A program made the translations under genes and the position numbers. A model generated the notes under the pieces. The model was not told the origin of the DNA. It ran no database searches and saw only the letters and a list, made by a program, of their open reading frames with translations. From Streptobacillus felis (GTDB taxonomy: Bacteria > Fusobacteriota > Fusobacteriia > Fusobacteriales > Leptotrichiaceae), in assembly GCF_001559775.1 (NCBI RefSeq), contig NZ_LOHX01000073.1:1-64000 (forward strand): a stretch of DNA of 64,000 nucleotides, written 5' to 3'. Shown here in pieces: positions 25,268-33,950 of the stretch (positions are counted from its first letter, which is position 1; each line of letters opens with the position of its first letter).

Positions 25268-27308
25268 TAAAAATGATTTGCTATTAAAAAATAATTATGA
25301 ACTATATGAAATAGCAAAAAAAGAAAATATTATTTCAAAGTATGATTTCGAGATAAAGAGAGATAAACTTATTATGAATATATTAAAAAACAATGAGTAT
25401 ATAAATAATATTTATATAGATGAATATTCAGAAGAGGGATATAGCTATTTACAAAATTATTTTGAAAATAATTTAAGATTGATAGAATACGAAAAATATG
25501 ATTTTTATTTAGAAGAATTGATAATATATAAGGAAATAGTAACTAAAACTTTTGTAAAAATAAAAAAAAGTAAAATAGTTGATAAGAATATAGTGCTACT
25601 TGTAAATGAGTATAGATATATTTATGGTATATTTACAGTTAATATAATAGAAATTTACGATGAGTACTATAAATGTGAATTAACATTAATACCTGAATTA
25701 AATAGAATTACTTCGAATTTTAATAATGAAAAAATATTTTATGCTTTTATTCAAGACTCAAAAGATTTATATGATATATATTATGACAAATATAAAAAAG
25801 ATGTTTTAAATGATAGCCTATATACATATATAGTACCAATTATTAGATATAAAATAATGAGTAATATAATTAAAATACCTAATCTATATGTTAAATTAGG
25901 TATAGACTATATAGAATCAAAATTTTTAAAAGAGAATTTTTTCTTTGAAATTTCTAATTTAGAAAATAATATATCGCTTAATTTTGGATCTATAGTAAAA
26001 AACATTTTAGTTGAAAATAATTATAAGGTAAATAGAAGTTTTTTTACAAAAATAGAATATGTATTAAATATGTATGATGAAGAAATAGTAATTAAAGATG
26101 AAAATCTAAATAGTAGAATAGTTAAATTTTATGATTTATACATAAAATTTATTAAATATTATGTAAATAAAATTGAATATAAAATAAAACAAAAAATAGA
26201 AAATGTGATTATACTTAAAAATGAAGAAGATAGTACAAATAATTATTATAGTTTAGAATGTATTAATAATTTGAAATATTTTAATGGTAAAGATAGAGAG
26301 TACACATATATATTATCGGACCTTGAATATTTTAAGATAATTTATGTTAAACACAATGTAAAAAATAATAAAGTTACATATAAATTAAATATAACAGCTC
26401 AAGTAATTCATGAAAATAATTTTTTGACAGAATTTAATTTTTTAAATCTTGTAATTGAGTATTTAAAAAATAACAAAGAATCAATTTTTGAAAATAGTAT
26501 AAATATGTTTAAGTATTTGAAAGAAAATAAAGATATAGAAATTAGTGTTTCAAAAGAATATGACATAAAGATTAGAGAAGAAGCAAAATTACTGGTAAAA
26601 AATTATTTTAAAAATATAGAAATGAAGGAAAGTCGTGATTTGGATGATATAATAGTCTATCTTTCTTTTAAATCTATATATAGTTTTTTTGATAATTTTA
26701 AAATAATAGATATATTAAAGAAATTTTCTAATATTAAATTAGCTGGTAAGCTAGTTCATACAAGTTCATTTATTGAGGTTTTAAAAGAATTTATACCTGG
26801 AAAAATAATAGATTATAAAAAAGAGGTAAATGAATCAGAAATTTTTGAAATTATAGATGATTTTGAGAAGAAAAAAAGTAAGGGGAATATTAGTTTAGAA
26901 TATAAATACATTCCTTTAAAATATGATATAATACTATCCTATAATAATTATTTAAGTGAAAAAATAAAAATAATTTCTTTTTATGAAAATATTACAAATT
27001 TTATAGATAAAGATAAAAATACAATTTTTGTTGAACTTAATGTTGAAAAAATATACCAATTCAAAGAAAATGTATATAATAATGTGAAAATATATTTACC
27101 TGAAAAATATATAGAACTTGATGAAAATGAATTACTACGCACAGATGAGTTAGGTATTAAAGATATTGAGTTAGATGAGGTAATAAATGATATAGTTAGA
27201 ATATTTTTTTCATTTAGTAAAAAAAATATTATTAGATTATGCTATGTAAAACGTAATGAAGATCAGCTATATTGTAGTTTTGATGAATTAAAATTATGTG
27301 AAAATTGA
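25254..27308 (+). CDS. Orphan 684-residue protein closing the island
   Basis: I recognise no family. The protein is cytosolic-looking, Lys/Asn/Ile/Tyr-rich, without signal peptide, membrane helix or repeats. It mixes helices and strands throughout; FYLEELIIYKEIVTKTFVKI, LNITAQVIHENNFLTEFNF and the C-terminal ELDEVINDIVRIFFSF are examples. TTG start after AGGTGA, overlapping the kinase-like gene by 14 bases, so it is translated with it. By position it could be a baseplate component or effector of the sheath/tube system, but no motif supports either. Confidence 0.55.
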   Translation: MKNYNKNDLLLKNNYELYEIAKKENIISKYDFEIKRDKLIMNILKNNEYINNIYIDEYSEEGYSYLQNYFENNLRLIEYEKYDFYLEELIIYKEIVTKTFVKIKKSKIVDKNIVLLVNEYRYIYGIFTVNIIEIYDEYYKCELTLIPELNRITSNFNNEKIFYAFIQDSKDLYDIYYDKYKKDVLNDSLYTYIVPIIRYKIMSNIIKIPNLYVKLGIDYIESKFLKENFFFEISNLENNISLNFGSIVKNILVENNYKVNRSFFTKIEYVLNMYDEEIVIKDENLNSRIVKFYDLYIKFIKYYVNKIEYKIKQKIENVIILKNEEDSTNNYYSLECINNLKYFNGKDREYTYILSDLEYFKIIYVKHNVKNNKVTYKLNITAQVIHENNFLTEFNFLNLVIEYLKNNKESIFENSINMFKYLKENKDIEISVSKEYDIKIREEAKLLVKNYFKNIEMKESRDLDDIIVYLSFKSIYSFFDNFKIIDILKKFSNIKLAGKLVHTSSFIEVLKEFIPGKIIDYKKEVNESEIFEIIDDFEKKKSKGNISLEYKYIPLKYDIILSYNNYLSEKIKIISFYENITNFIDKDKNTIFVELNVEKIYQFKENVYNNVKIYLPEKYIELDENELLRTDELGIKDIELDEVINDIVRIFFSFSKKNIIRLCYVKRNEDQLYCSFDELKLCEN

Positions 27309-27334
27309 CAAATATAAATAAATTATGATATACT
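27305..27334 (+). promoter_or_regulatory. Promoter for the RlpA-like gene
   Basis: TTGACA (27305-27310) overlaps the stop codon of the island's last gene. An 18-base spacer and TATACT (27329-27334) follow. Confidence 0.6.
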
Positions 27335-27359
27335 ATATTGATTCAGAAACGGAGGTAGA

Positions 27360-27926
27360 ATGAGAAAATTACTAGTTATACTTTTATTAGGTTTAACTTT
27401 TTCATCAGTTAATGCTAATGAAAATATTAATAGTAGTCATATCGAAAATGTTGAAGTCAATAACTCTGACATTAAAGAATTAATATCAGAATTAAAAGGA
27501 GAGCAAGAAGAAAATAAAGATAAAGCTTATGACCTAAACATTGAAATTAAAGAACAAAGTCCAGTAGAAGAAGAAACAGATAAAAAGAAAGAAAATAAAG
27601 AAGAAAATGAAACACAAGAGGTTGTAGAAACTAAAGTATATGAAACAGGTATTGCTTCATATTATGGTGAAAGATGGAACGGTAGAAAAACTGCCAGTGG
27701 AGAAATATTTGATACTTGGAAAATTTCTGCAGCACATAAAAAATTACCTTTTGGTACAAAAGTAAAAGTAACAAACATAAAAAATGGGAAATCTGTAATT
27801 GTTAGAATAAATGATAGAGGACCTTTTGTTAAAGGTAGAGTTATAGATTTAAGTAAAGCTGCTTTTAAACAAATTGAAGATTTAAATAAAGGTATTACCA
27901 AAGTTAAATTGGAAATTGTTAAATAA
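27360..27926 (+). CDS. RlpA-like septal lytic transglycosylase-family protein
   Basis: 188 residues. Signal peptide (1-20, [16 protein letters not shown]), an acidic Glu/Lys linker (~22-92) and a C-terminal double-psi beta-barrel (~95-188). The barrel shows [29 protein letters not shown], and [18 protein letters not shown] with the Asp used by RlpA-type enzymes. RlpA cleaves denuded glycan strands at the division septum. The usual SPOR domain is absent. AGGTAG precedes the ATG. It has its own promoter and terminator. Confidence 0.88.
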   Translation: MRKLLVILLLGLTFSSVNANENINSSHIENVEVNNSDIKELISELKGEQEENKDKAYDLNIEIKEQSPVEEETDKKKENKEENETQEVVETKVYETGIASYYGERWNGRKTASGEIFDTWKISAAHKKLPFGTKVKVTNIKNGKSVIVRINDRGPFVKGRVIDLSKAAFKQIEDLNKGITKVKLEIVK

Positions 27927-27974
27927 TGTTTTGTTGACTTTGTTTAAAATGACTATAAATTTAATTAAAAATAT

Positions 27975-27999
27975 AAGTTCAGATTATTCTGAACTTTTT
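27975..27999 (+). terminator. Intrinsic terminator after the RlpA-like gene
   Basis: An 8-bp perfect stem (27975-27982 with 27989-27996) is followed by Ts. Confidence 0.8.
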
Positions 28000-28006
28000 C
28001 TATTAT

Positions 28007-28035
28007 TTGATAAAATATAACTTTTATGATATAAT
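28007..28035 (+). promoter_or_regulatory. Promoter of the prfA operon
   Basis: TTGATA (28007-28012), 17 bases and TATAAT (28030-28035), 38 bases before the prfA start. Confidence 0.65.
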
Positions 28036-28072
28036 GAATAGTAAAAATATAAAAAAATCGAAAGGGGAAAAA

Positions 28073-29149
28073 ATGTTTCAAAAATTAGATGAAGTAGTTG
28101 AAAAATATGATGAAATTAATAGATTGCTGATGACACCGGAAGTCTTATCAGATCCTAAAAAATTAATGGAATATAATAAAAGTTTAAGTCAAATGTCTGA
28201 AATAGTTGAAAAATATCTAGCATATAAATCAAAAAAAGAGGCGTTGGATCAATATAAATCAGATTTAAAAACTGAAAAAGATGAAGAAATGATAGAAATG
28301 TTAAATATGGAAATAGATTCTATAGAAGAATCAATTCCACAATTAGAAGAAGAATTAAAAATATTATTATTACCTAAAGATCCAAATGATGAAAAGAATG
28401 TTATTGTTGAATTAAGAGCTGGTGCTGGAGGAGACGAAGCTGCATTATTTGTTTCTGATATATTCCGTATGTTTACAAGATATGCTGAAAGAAATAGATG
28501 GAAAACTGAAATTATAGATAAAAATGAGATAGGAGTAGGTGGGCTAAAAGAAATAACTTTCTTAATTAGTGGTAAAGGTGCATATTCAAGATTAAAATTT
28601 GAAAGTGGAGTACATAGGGTACAAAGAGTTCCTGACACTGAGGCATCAGGAAGAATACATACATCAACTATAACTGTTGCTGTATTACCAGAAATTGATG
28701 ATGTTGAACAAGTTGAAATAAATCCATCGGATTTACAAATTGATACTTATAGATCAAGTGGAGCTGGAGGACAGCATGTAAATACTACGGATTCTGCTGT
28801 AAGAATTACACATAAACCTACAGGTATAGTTGTTACATCTCAAGATGGTAGATCACAAATAAAAAATAAAGAAGCTGCAATGAAAGTATTGGCCTCTAAG
28901 TTATATGAAATAGAAGTTGAAAAACAAAGAAGTTCTGTTGAAGCTGAAAGAAGAAGCCAAGTAGGTACAGGAGATAGATCTGAAAAAATAAGAACATATA
29001 ATTATCCTCAAGGAAGAGTAACTGATCATAGAATTAAGTTAACTTTACATAGATTAGATGCAATATTAGATGGAGCTTTAGATGAAATTATTGATGCTTT
29101 AATAGCATTTAATCAAGCTGAATTATTAAAAAATTCAGGTGAAAATTAG
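28073..29149 (+). CDS. prfA: Peptide chain release factor 1
   Basis: RF1 ends translation at UAA and UAG. The 358-residue protein has the GGQ motif in [17 protein letters not shown] (near 230), contacting the peptidyl transferase centre. The codon-reading tripeptide lies in [14 protein letters not shown]; PxT is the RF1 form, where RF2 has SPF. An in-frame frame opens further upstream (28007), but AAAGGGG eight bases before 28073 and the conserved [15 protein letters not shown] start fix this ATG. prmC, which methylates the GGQ glutamine, follows one base later. Confidence 0.97.
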   Translation: MFQKLDEVVEKYDEINRLLMTPEVLSDPKKLMEYNKSLSQMSEIVEKYLAYKSKKEALDQYKSDLKTEKDEEMIEMLNMEIDSIEESIPQLEEELKILLLPKDPNDEKNVIVELRAGAGGDEAALFVSDIFRMFTRYAERNRWKTEIIDKNEIGVGGLKEITFLISGKGAYSRLKFESGVHRVQRVPDTEASGRIHTSTITVAVLPEIDDVEQVEINPSDLQIDTYRSSGAGGQHVNTTDSAVRITHKPTGIVVTSQDGRSQIKNKEAAMKVLASKLYEIEVEKQRSSVEAERRSQVGTGDRSEKIRTYNYPQGRVTDHRIKLTLHRLDAILDGALDEIIDALIAFNQAELLKNSGEN

Positions 29150-29150
29150 T

Positions 29151-30227
29151 ATGGATGACACTTTATTAACTTTACTAAATAAATCAGTTAAGTATTTAGA
29201 AAATAAAGGTTTCCCAAAAGCAAGATTTGTAGTTGAAAAAATAATGTCAGAAATTTTAGTGCTTGATAGAATTTCTTTATACTCAAATTTTGAAAGAATA
29301 GTTAGTAATGAAGAAAAAGAATTATTAAAACAGAAGTTATTGAGTTATAATGAAAATAAAAAAGAAGAAATAGTATTAGATACAGTAAGAGATTATTATG
29401 AAAAAACAAAGTTATATCTTGATAAAAAAGGAATATCTGAAAGTAATATTATTACAAATATTATTTTTTCTAATTTATTAAATACTGATTTAAGCTTACT
29501 TTTTACAAAGTATAGTACTATTTTAGATGAAGAAAAAAAATCTAAATTAAGAGAAATATTAAAGAAATTTGTAGATAAAAAAATACCTATACAGTATATT
29601 TTTAATGAACAAGTATTTTATGGTTATTCTTTTTATGTTGATAAAAATGTTTTAATACCTAGAATTGATACTGAAGTAGTTGTTGAAAAATCTTTAGAAT
29701 TAATTGATAAAATAAATAATCCAAAAGTTTTGGATATGGGTACTGGTAGTGGAGCAATTGCATTAACTATAGGTCTTGAAAATCCAAGTTCAAAAATATT
29801 AGCTGTGGACATTTCTGAAAATGCTTTAAAAGTTGCAAAAAAAAATTCAGAAATATTAAAAGTATCAAATGTTAAATTCCTACACTCAGATTTATTTTTA
29901 AATGTAACATATAGAGATTTTGATTTAATAGTTTCAAATCCACCTTACATTTCAAAAGATGAAGTAGGTGTAATGGGAGAAGACGTTTTATTACATGAAC
30001 CTGAGAATGCTTTATTTGCAGATTTAGGTGGATTATATTTCTATTATGAAATTTCTAAAAATGCTCTTAACTATTTAAAAGATGGAGGATATTTACTTTT
30101 TGAAATTGGATATATGCAAGGTAAAAAGGTAAAAGAAATTTTAGAAAGCTTTAATTATCAAGATGTTTGTATAGGGAAAGACTTAACTGGAAATGATAGA
30201 TTTGTTTATGGTAAAAAGAAAGGATAA
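29151..30227 (+). CDS. prmC: Release factor glutamine methyltransferase with duplicated N-terminal domain
   Basis: PrmC methylates the GGQ glutamine of release factors. The catalytic domain is standard: VLDMGTGSGAIALTI (near 197), LAVDISENAL, and NPPY at 263-266. The protein has 358 residues against ~280 in most bacteria. The extra length is a second copy of the N-terminal helical domain: residues 1-75 (LLNKSVKYLENKGFPKARFV) and ~83-165 (YYEKTKLYLDKKGISESNII) align with each other. AGGTGA lies eight bases ahead of ATG 29151; an earlier GTG (29139) overlaps prfA. queA follows two bases after the stop. Confidence 0.93.
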   Translation: MDDTLLTLLNKSVKYLENKGFPKARFVVEKIMSEILVLDRISLYSNFERIVSNEEKELLKQKLLSYNENKKEEIVLDTVRDYYEKTKLYLDKKGISESNIITNIIFSNLLNTDLSLLFTKYSTILDEEKKSKLREILKKFVDKKIPIQYIFNEQVFYGYSFYVDKNVLIPRIDTEVVVEKSLELIDKINNPKVLDMGTGSGAIALTIGLENPSSKILAVDISENALKVAKKNSEILKVSNVKFLHSDLFLNVTYRDFDLIVSNPPYISKDEVGVMGEDVLLHEPENALFADLGGLYFYYEISKNALNYLKDGGYLLFEIGYMQGKKVKEILESFNYQDVCIGKDLTGNDRFVYGKKKG

Positions 30228-30229
30228 TA

Positions 30230-31258
30230 ATGAGAGTTGAAGATTTTGATTTTGATTTACCTTTAGAATCAATTGCACAACATGCAGTAGATCCAAGAGA
30301 TCATTCAAAATTATTGGTATTAAATAAAAATAATGGTAGAATTGAAGATAAAATGTTTTATAATATTATTGATTATCTAACTCCTAATGATATTCTTGTA
30401 ATTAATAGAACTAAAGTTATTCCTGCAAGATTATTTGGTAAAAAAATAAATGGAGTAGTAATGGAATGCTTTTTACTTAAAAGAATAGATTTAAAAAAAT
30501 GGGAAGTATTATTAAGACCTGCTAAAAAATTAAAAATTAATGATAAATTGATATTTTCTGATAAATTATCTGCAAAATTATTAAAAATTAAAGATGATGG
30601 AAATAGAATAGTTGAATTTGAGTTTGATGGAGTATTTGAAGAAATTTTAGATGAACTTGCTGAAATGCCACTTCCTCCATATATTACAGAAAAGTTAGAA
30701 GATAAAAATAGATATCAAACAGTATATGCTAAATCTGGAGAATCTGTAGCAGCACCTACAGCAGGGTTACATTTTACTAATGAATTATTGGAAAAAATTC
30801 AAAAAAAAGGTGTTACTATAGCTGAGGTATTTCTAACTGTAGGATTAGGTACTTTTAGACCTGTTCAAGTAGATGATGTTAAAGATCATATTATGCATAG
30901 TGAAGAATTTGAAATACCTCAAGAAACAGCCAAAATCATAAATGAAGGTAAAAAAAATGGGAAAAGAATAGTTGCTGTAGGTACAACTTCAGTTAGAACT
31001 TTAGAATCATCCATTGATGAAAGTGGTAATTTAATTCCACAAAAATCAGAAACAAGTATATTTATATATGGTGAATATAAGTTTAAAATGGTTGATGCAT
31101 TAATTACAAATTTTCACTTACCTAAATCAACACTAATTATGTTAGTATCATCTTTTGCGGGCAAAGATTACGTTATGAATGCATATAGACATGCAATTGA
31201 AAATAATTATAGATTTTTTAGTTTTGGTGATTCAATGTTTATACAAGGAGAATTATGA
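30230..31258 (+). CDS. queA: S-adenosylmethionine:tRNA ribosyltransferase-isomerase
   Basis: QueA transfers the ribosyl part of SAM to 7-aminomethyl-7-deazaguanine in tRNA, making epoxyqueuosine. Typical stretches are FDFDLPLESIAQHAVDPRD at the start, LVINRTKVIPARLFG, VAAPTAGLHFT (near 173), VFLTVGLGTFRPVQ and NFHLPKSTLIMLVSSFAG. 342 residues, the family norm. The ATG sits right after AAAGGATA. It overlaps rsmD by 4 bases. No other queuosine genes are in this window. Confidence 0.96.
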   Translation: MRVEDFDFDLPLESIAQHAVDPRDHSKLLVLNKNNGRIEDKMFYNIIDYLTPNDILVINRTKVIPARLFGKKINGVVMECFLLKRIDLKKWEVLLRPAKKLKINDKLIFSDKLSAKLLKIKDDGNRIVEFEFDGVFEEILDELAEMPLPPYITEKLEDKNRYQTVYAKSGESVAAPTAGLHFTNELLEKIQKKGVTIAEVFLTVGLGTFRPVQVDDVKDHIMHSEEFEIPQETAKIINEGKKNGKRIVAVGTTSVRTLESSIDESGNLIPQKSETSIFIYGEYKFKMVDALITNFHLPKSTLIMLVSSFAGKDYVMNAYRHAIENNYRFFSFGDSMFIQGEL

Positions 31259-31806
31259 GAATTACATCTGGATATTTAAAAAATAGAGTTATTTTAAGTA
31301 GAGTAGGTAAAGAAACAAGACCTACATTAGAAAGAGTTAAAGAAGCAATATACAGCATTATATCTGATAAAGTTGAAGATGCAATATTTTTAGACCTTTT
31401 TTCAGGTACAGGAAATATGTCATTTGAGGCAATGAGTAGAGGTGCTAAAAGAGCAGTTATGATAGAGGCTGATAAAGAAGCATTGAGAGTTATTATAGAA
31501 AATGTTAATAATCTTAATCTTGAAAATAGTTGTAGAGCATATAAAAATGATGTTCTTAGAGCTATAGAAATATTAGAAAATAAGAATGAAACTTTTGATA
31601 TAATATTTATGGACCCTCCATATAAAGAAAATTTAACTGAAAAAACATTAATTAAATTATCACAACATGATATACTTTCAAATGATGGAATAATAATTTG
31701 TGAGCATGGTAGATATGAAAAATTAAATAACGAAATAGGAAATTTCATCAAATTTGATGAAAGAGAATATAATAAAAAAATTGTAACTTTTTATAAAAAG
31801 AAATAG
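31255..31806 (+). CDS. rsmD: 16S rRNA (guanine966-N2)-methyltransferase
   Basis: 183 residues of a compact Rossmann methyltransferase. The N terminus RITSGYLKNRVI and TRPTLERVKEAIYSII are family hallmarks. Motif I is FLDLFSGTGNMSFEAMSRGA, and the catalytic motif IV is IIFMDPPY near residue 118. AAGGAG precedes the ATG, which overlaps the queA stop as ATGA. Two long open frames on the opposite strand here are shadows. Confidence 0.95.
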   Translation: MRITSGYLKNRVILSRVGKETRPTLERVKEAIYSIISDKVEDAIFLDLFSGTGNMSFEAMSRGAKRAVMIEADKEALRVIIENVNNLNLENSCRAYKNDVLRAIEILENKNETFDIIFMDPPYKENLTEKTLIKLSQHDILSNDGIIICEHGRYEKLNNEIGNFIKFDEREYNKKIVTFYKKK

Positions 31807-31814
31807 GAGTGTTT

Positions 31815-32012
31815 ATGGCTAAGAAGAATTTTGAACAGATTTTAGATGAAATTAAAGATAGTATTTCAAAATTAGAAAGTTTTGATATTACATTAGAAGA
31901 GTCAATATCAGAATATGAAAATGCTGTAAAATTAATCAAAGAAGCTGAAAAAAAATTAAGAGAAGTAGAGGGTAAATTAGAAGTTATAAAAATAAATGTT
32001 GAGAAAGAATAA
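31815..32012 (+). CDS. xseB: Exodeoxyribonuclease VII small subunit
   Basis: 65 residues of helical hairpin: FEQILDEIKDSISKLESFDI, then LEESISEYENAVKLIKEAEK, the standard XseB pattern with the conserved LEES. ATG 31815 follows AGGAG by five bases; the upstream GTG is less likely. XseB partners the large subunit XseA, whose gene is not next to it here and must be elsewhere. Small exoVII subunits often precede ispA, as here. Confidence 0.88.
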   Translation: MAKKNFEQILDEIKDSISKLESFDITLEESISEYENAVKLIKEAEKKLREVEGKLEVIKINVEKE

Positions 32013-32015
32013 AAT

Positions 32016-32864
32016 ATGGAAAAATATTTATTAAAAATAAGAAAAAAAGTTGATAAAAGTATAAGAAAAATATTAAAAAAACATAAGTCAATCAAAGAAA
32101 TAGATGAGATGTTAGAGTATTCAGTTTTATTGGGTGGAAAAAGAATAAGACCATCTATCATGTATATTTTAGCTGAAATATATAAAAAAGATTATAAAAT
32201 GATTGAAAATGAAGCTGTAGCAATTGAATTAATACATGCATATTCTTTAGTTCATGATGATTTACCGTGTATGGATAATGATGAATATAGAAGAGGGAGC
32301 TTAACAGTTCATAAAAAATTTGGAGAAGCTAATGCAGTATTAATTGGTGATGCACTTCTTACTCTTGCTTTTTCAGTATTGGCTGAATCTGAATATTCAA
32401 ATAAAAATAGTATTATTGCACTTTCGTACTATTCTGGACATAAAGGTATGATATTAGGTCAATATTTGGATATATTAAATGTAGAAAATGATGATATTAG
32501 TTTGAGAGAATTATTTGAAATTCATTTAAATAAAACAGCTATGCTACTTATGGCAACAGTTGAGATTGCTTCTATTAGTTTGTCATTAAACAATGAAGTA
32601 AGGAATGCTCTACGTAAATTTATTCTTTATTTAGGTATAGCATATCAAATACAAGATGATATTTTAGAATATGAATCAGATTTTGAAAAAATTGGTAAGA
32701 AGAATACTGATTTAAATAATGATAAATCAACTTTTCCAAAAATTCTTGGGTTAGAAGAATCAAAAAAATATTTAGAAAAATTTACAAGTATTGCTAAAGA
32801 AATAGTTGCTGGTAATCAAATGCTTATTGATTTTGCAGACTATTTATTATATAGGGAGTATTAA
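32016..32864 (+). CDS. ispA: Farnesyl/geranylgeranyl diphosphate synthase (polyprenyl synthetase)
   Basis: Trans-prenyltransferase supplying FPP (or GGPP) for UppS and other isoprenoids. The first aspartate motif is HDDLPCMDND (near 79-88), followed by RRG; the second is QDDILEYESD (near 214). GGKRIRPS near 45 binds diphosphate. At 282 residues it fits IspA. The chain-length residue upstream of the first motif (YSLV) suggests FPP, but this is not certain. It overlaps pgeF by one base. Confidence 0.92.
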   Translation: MEKYLLKIRKKVDKSIRKILKKHKSIKEIDEMLEYSVLLGGKRIRPSIMYILAEIYKKDYKMIENEAVAIELIHAYSLVHDDLPCMDNDEYRRGSLTVHKKFGEANAVLIGDALLTLAFSVLAESEYSNKNSIIALSYYSGHKGMILGQYLDILNVENDDISLRELFEIHLNKTAMLLMATVEIASISLSLNNEVRNALRKFILYLGIAYQIQDDILEYESDFEKIGKKNTDLNNDKSTFPKILGLEESKKYLEKFTSIAKEIVAGNQMLIDFADYLLYREY

Positions 32865-33613
32865 TGTTTAGAGAAGAGAAAAATCTATATATAATTGATG
32901 AGTTCTTACAATTTAATTGTGTAGCTGCATTTACGAAAAAAAGTTTAGGTAATATGGCAGACTATATTTCTAACGAAAATTCTAAAATAAATAGAGAAAA
33001 TAGTTTATTAGAATTGGGTTTAGAAAATAAAAAAATAGTATTTGCTATGCAAAAACATACAAACAATATTATATATATTGATCAAAATGATGATATATCT
33101 AAATTTGTTAATATTGATAATGTTGATGGATTTGTTACTAAGAGAAAAGATGTTGCAATTTTTACTTTTTATGCGGATTGTTTACCTATTTTCATTTTAG
33201 ATAAAGAAAATGGTGCTTTTGGATCTGCTCATTCTGGTTGGGTAGGGACAACAAAATTAATAATATATAAGCTTATAGATGAAATGATAAATAAATTTTC
33301 TTCTAAAAAAGAAAATTTATTAATAGGCTTGGGAATAGGTATAGATGCTCAAGATTATGAAGTTGGATTGGAATTCTATGAAAATTTTCAAAAATTATTC
33401 CCAAAATATTATGAAAAATGTTTTGAAAAAAATAATGGAAAGATATATTTTAATAATACATATTTAAACGAGTTATTAGCATTAGATTATGGTATTTTAA
33501 AAACAAATATTATTGTAGATAATAGAGGTGTTAAAAAAGCAAATACATTTTCACATCGTTTAGACAAAGAAAATGTTGGTAGATCTGCTGCTATAATATC
33601 AATGAAGGAGTAA
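32864..33613 (+). CDS. pgeF: YfiH/PgeF family purine nucleoside phosphorylase / peptidoglycan-editing factor
   Basis: 249 residues. The zinc-binding His/Cys/His signature is present: FYADCLPIFILD (Cys near 105), AHSGWVGTT (His near 125) and MQKHTNNI (near 64). Family members (YlmD, LACC1) phosphorolyse or deaminate purine nucleosides; E. coli YfiH also removes wrong residues from peptidoglycan precursors. The true role here is not decided by sequence. ATG overlaps the ispA stop (TAATG). Confidence 0.9.
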   Translation: MFREEKNLYIIDEFLQFNCVAAFTKKSLGNMADYISNENSKINRENSLLELGLENKKIVFAMQKHTNNIIYIDQNDDISKFVNIDNVDGFVTKRKDVAIFTFYADCLPIFILDKENGAFGSAHSGWVGTTKLIIYKLIDEMINKFSSKKENLLIGLGIGIDAQDYEVGLEFYENFQKLFPKYYEKCFEKNNGKIYFNNTYLNELLALDYGILKTNIIVDNRGVKKANTFSHRLDKENVGRSAAIISMKE

Positions 33614-33614
33614 A

Positions 33615-33908
33615 ATGCAACAAAGAAATAAATTAGTTTCTATTTTTATGCTTTCATTTTTATTAATTATGATGAATAATAAAATAGTTAATAATACTAG
33701 CAATTCATTTCAATTTAATAAAATAATTACAAGCGTCATAAAAATAGAAAAAGAAAAAAATGAAGATGTAAATATAGAAAATAATAAAAATAAGTTTTTT
33801 CTTTATTTTAAAAAAGAGAGAAGACAAGAAATCAAATTATTTTTTTGTAAATTAATTTTTACTTTTGATAAGTTAAATGGAAGGAATAATTTGAAATATC
33901 TAGAATAA
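33615..33908 (+). CDS. Hypothetical 97-residue protein with N-terminal hydrophobic helix
   Basis: No family recognised. Residues ~8-21 (VSIFMLSFLLIMM) form one hydrophobic helix, possibly a membrane anchor or uncleaved signal. The rest is Lys/Asn-rich and basic. GAAGGAGTAAA precedes the ATG, giving a good ribosome site. It follows pgeF by one base and secA starts 42 bases after its stop. Real by context and ribosome site; function unknown. Confidence 0.6.
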   Translation: MQQRNKLVSIFMLSFLLIMMNNKIVNNTSNSFQFNKIITSVIKIEKEKNEDVNIENNKNKFFLYFKKERRQEIKLFFCKLIFTFDKLNGRNNLKYLE

Positions 33909-33950
33909 AATTTTTCTTATTTAAGTAAATAAAAAAAATAAGGAGAGAAT

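Noticed and set aside
31239-32161. Two long antisense frames over rsmD, xseB and ispA
   Set aside because: The sense genes are certain from motifs. The antisense products are hydrophobic shadows without starts or family matches.
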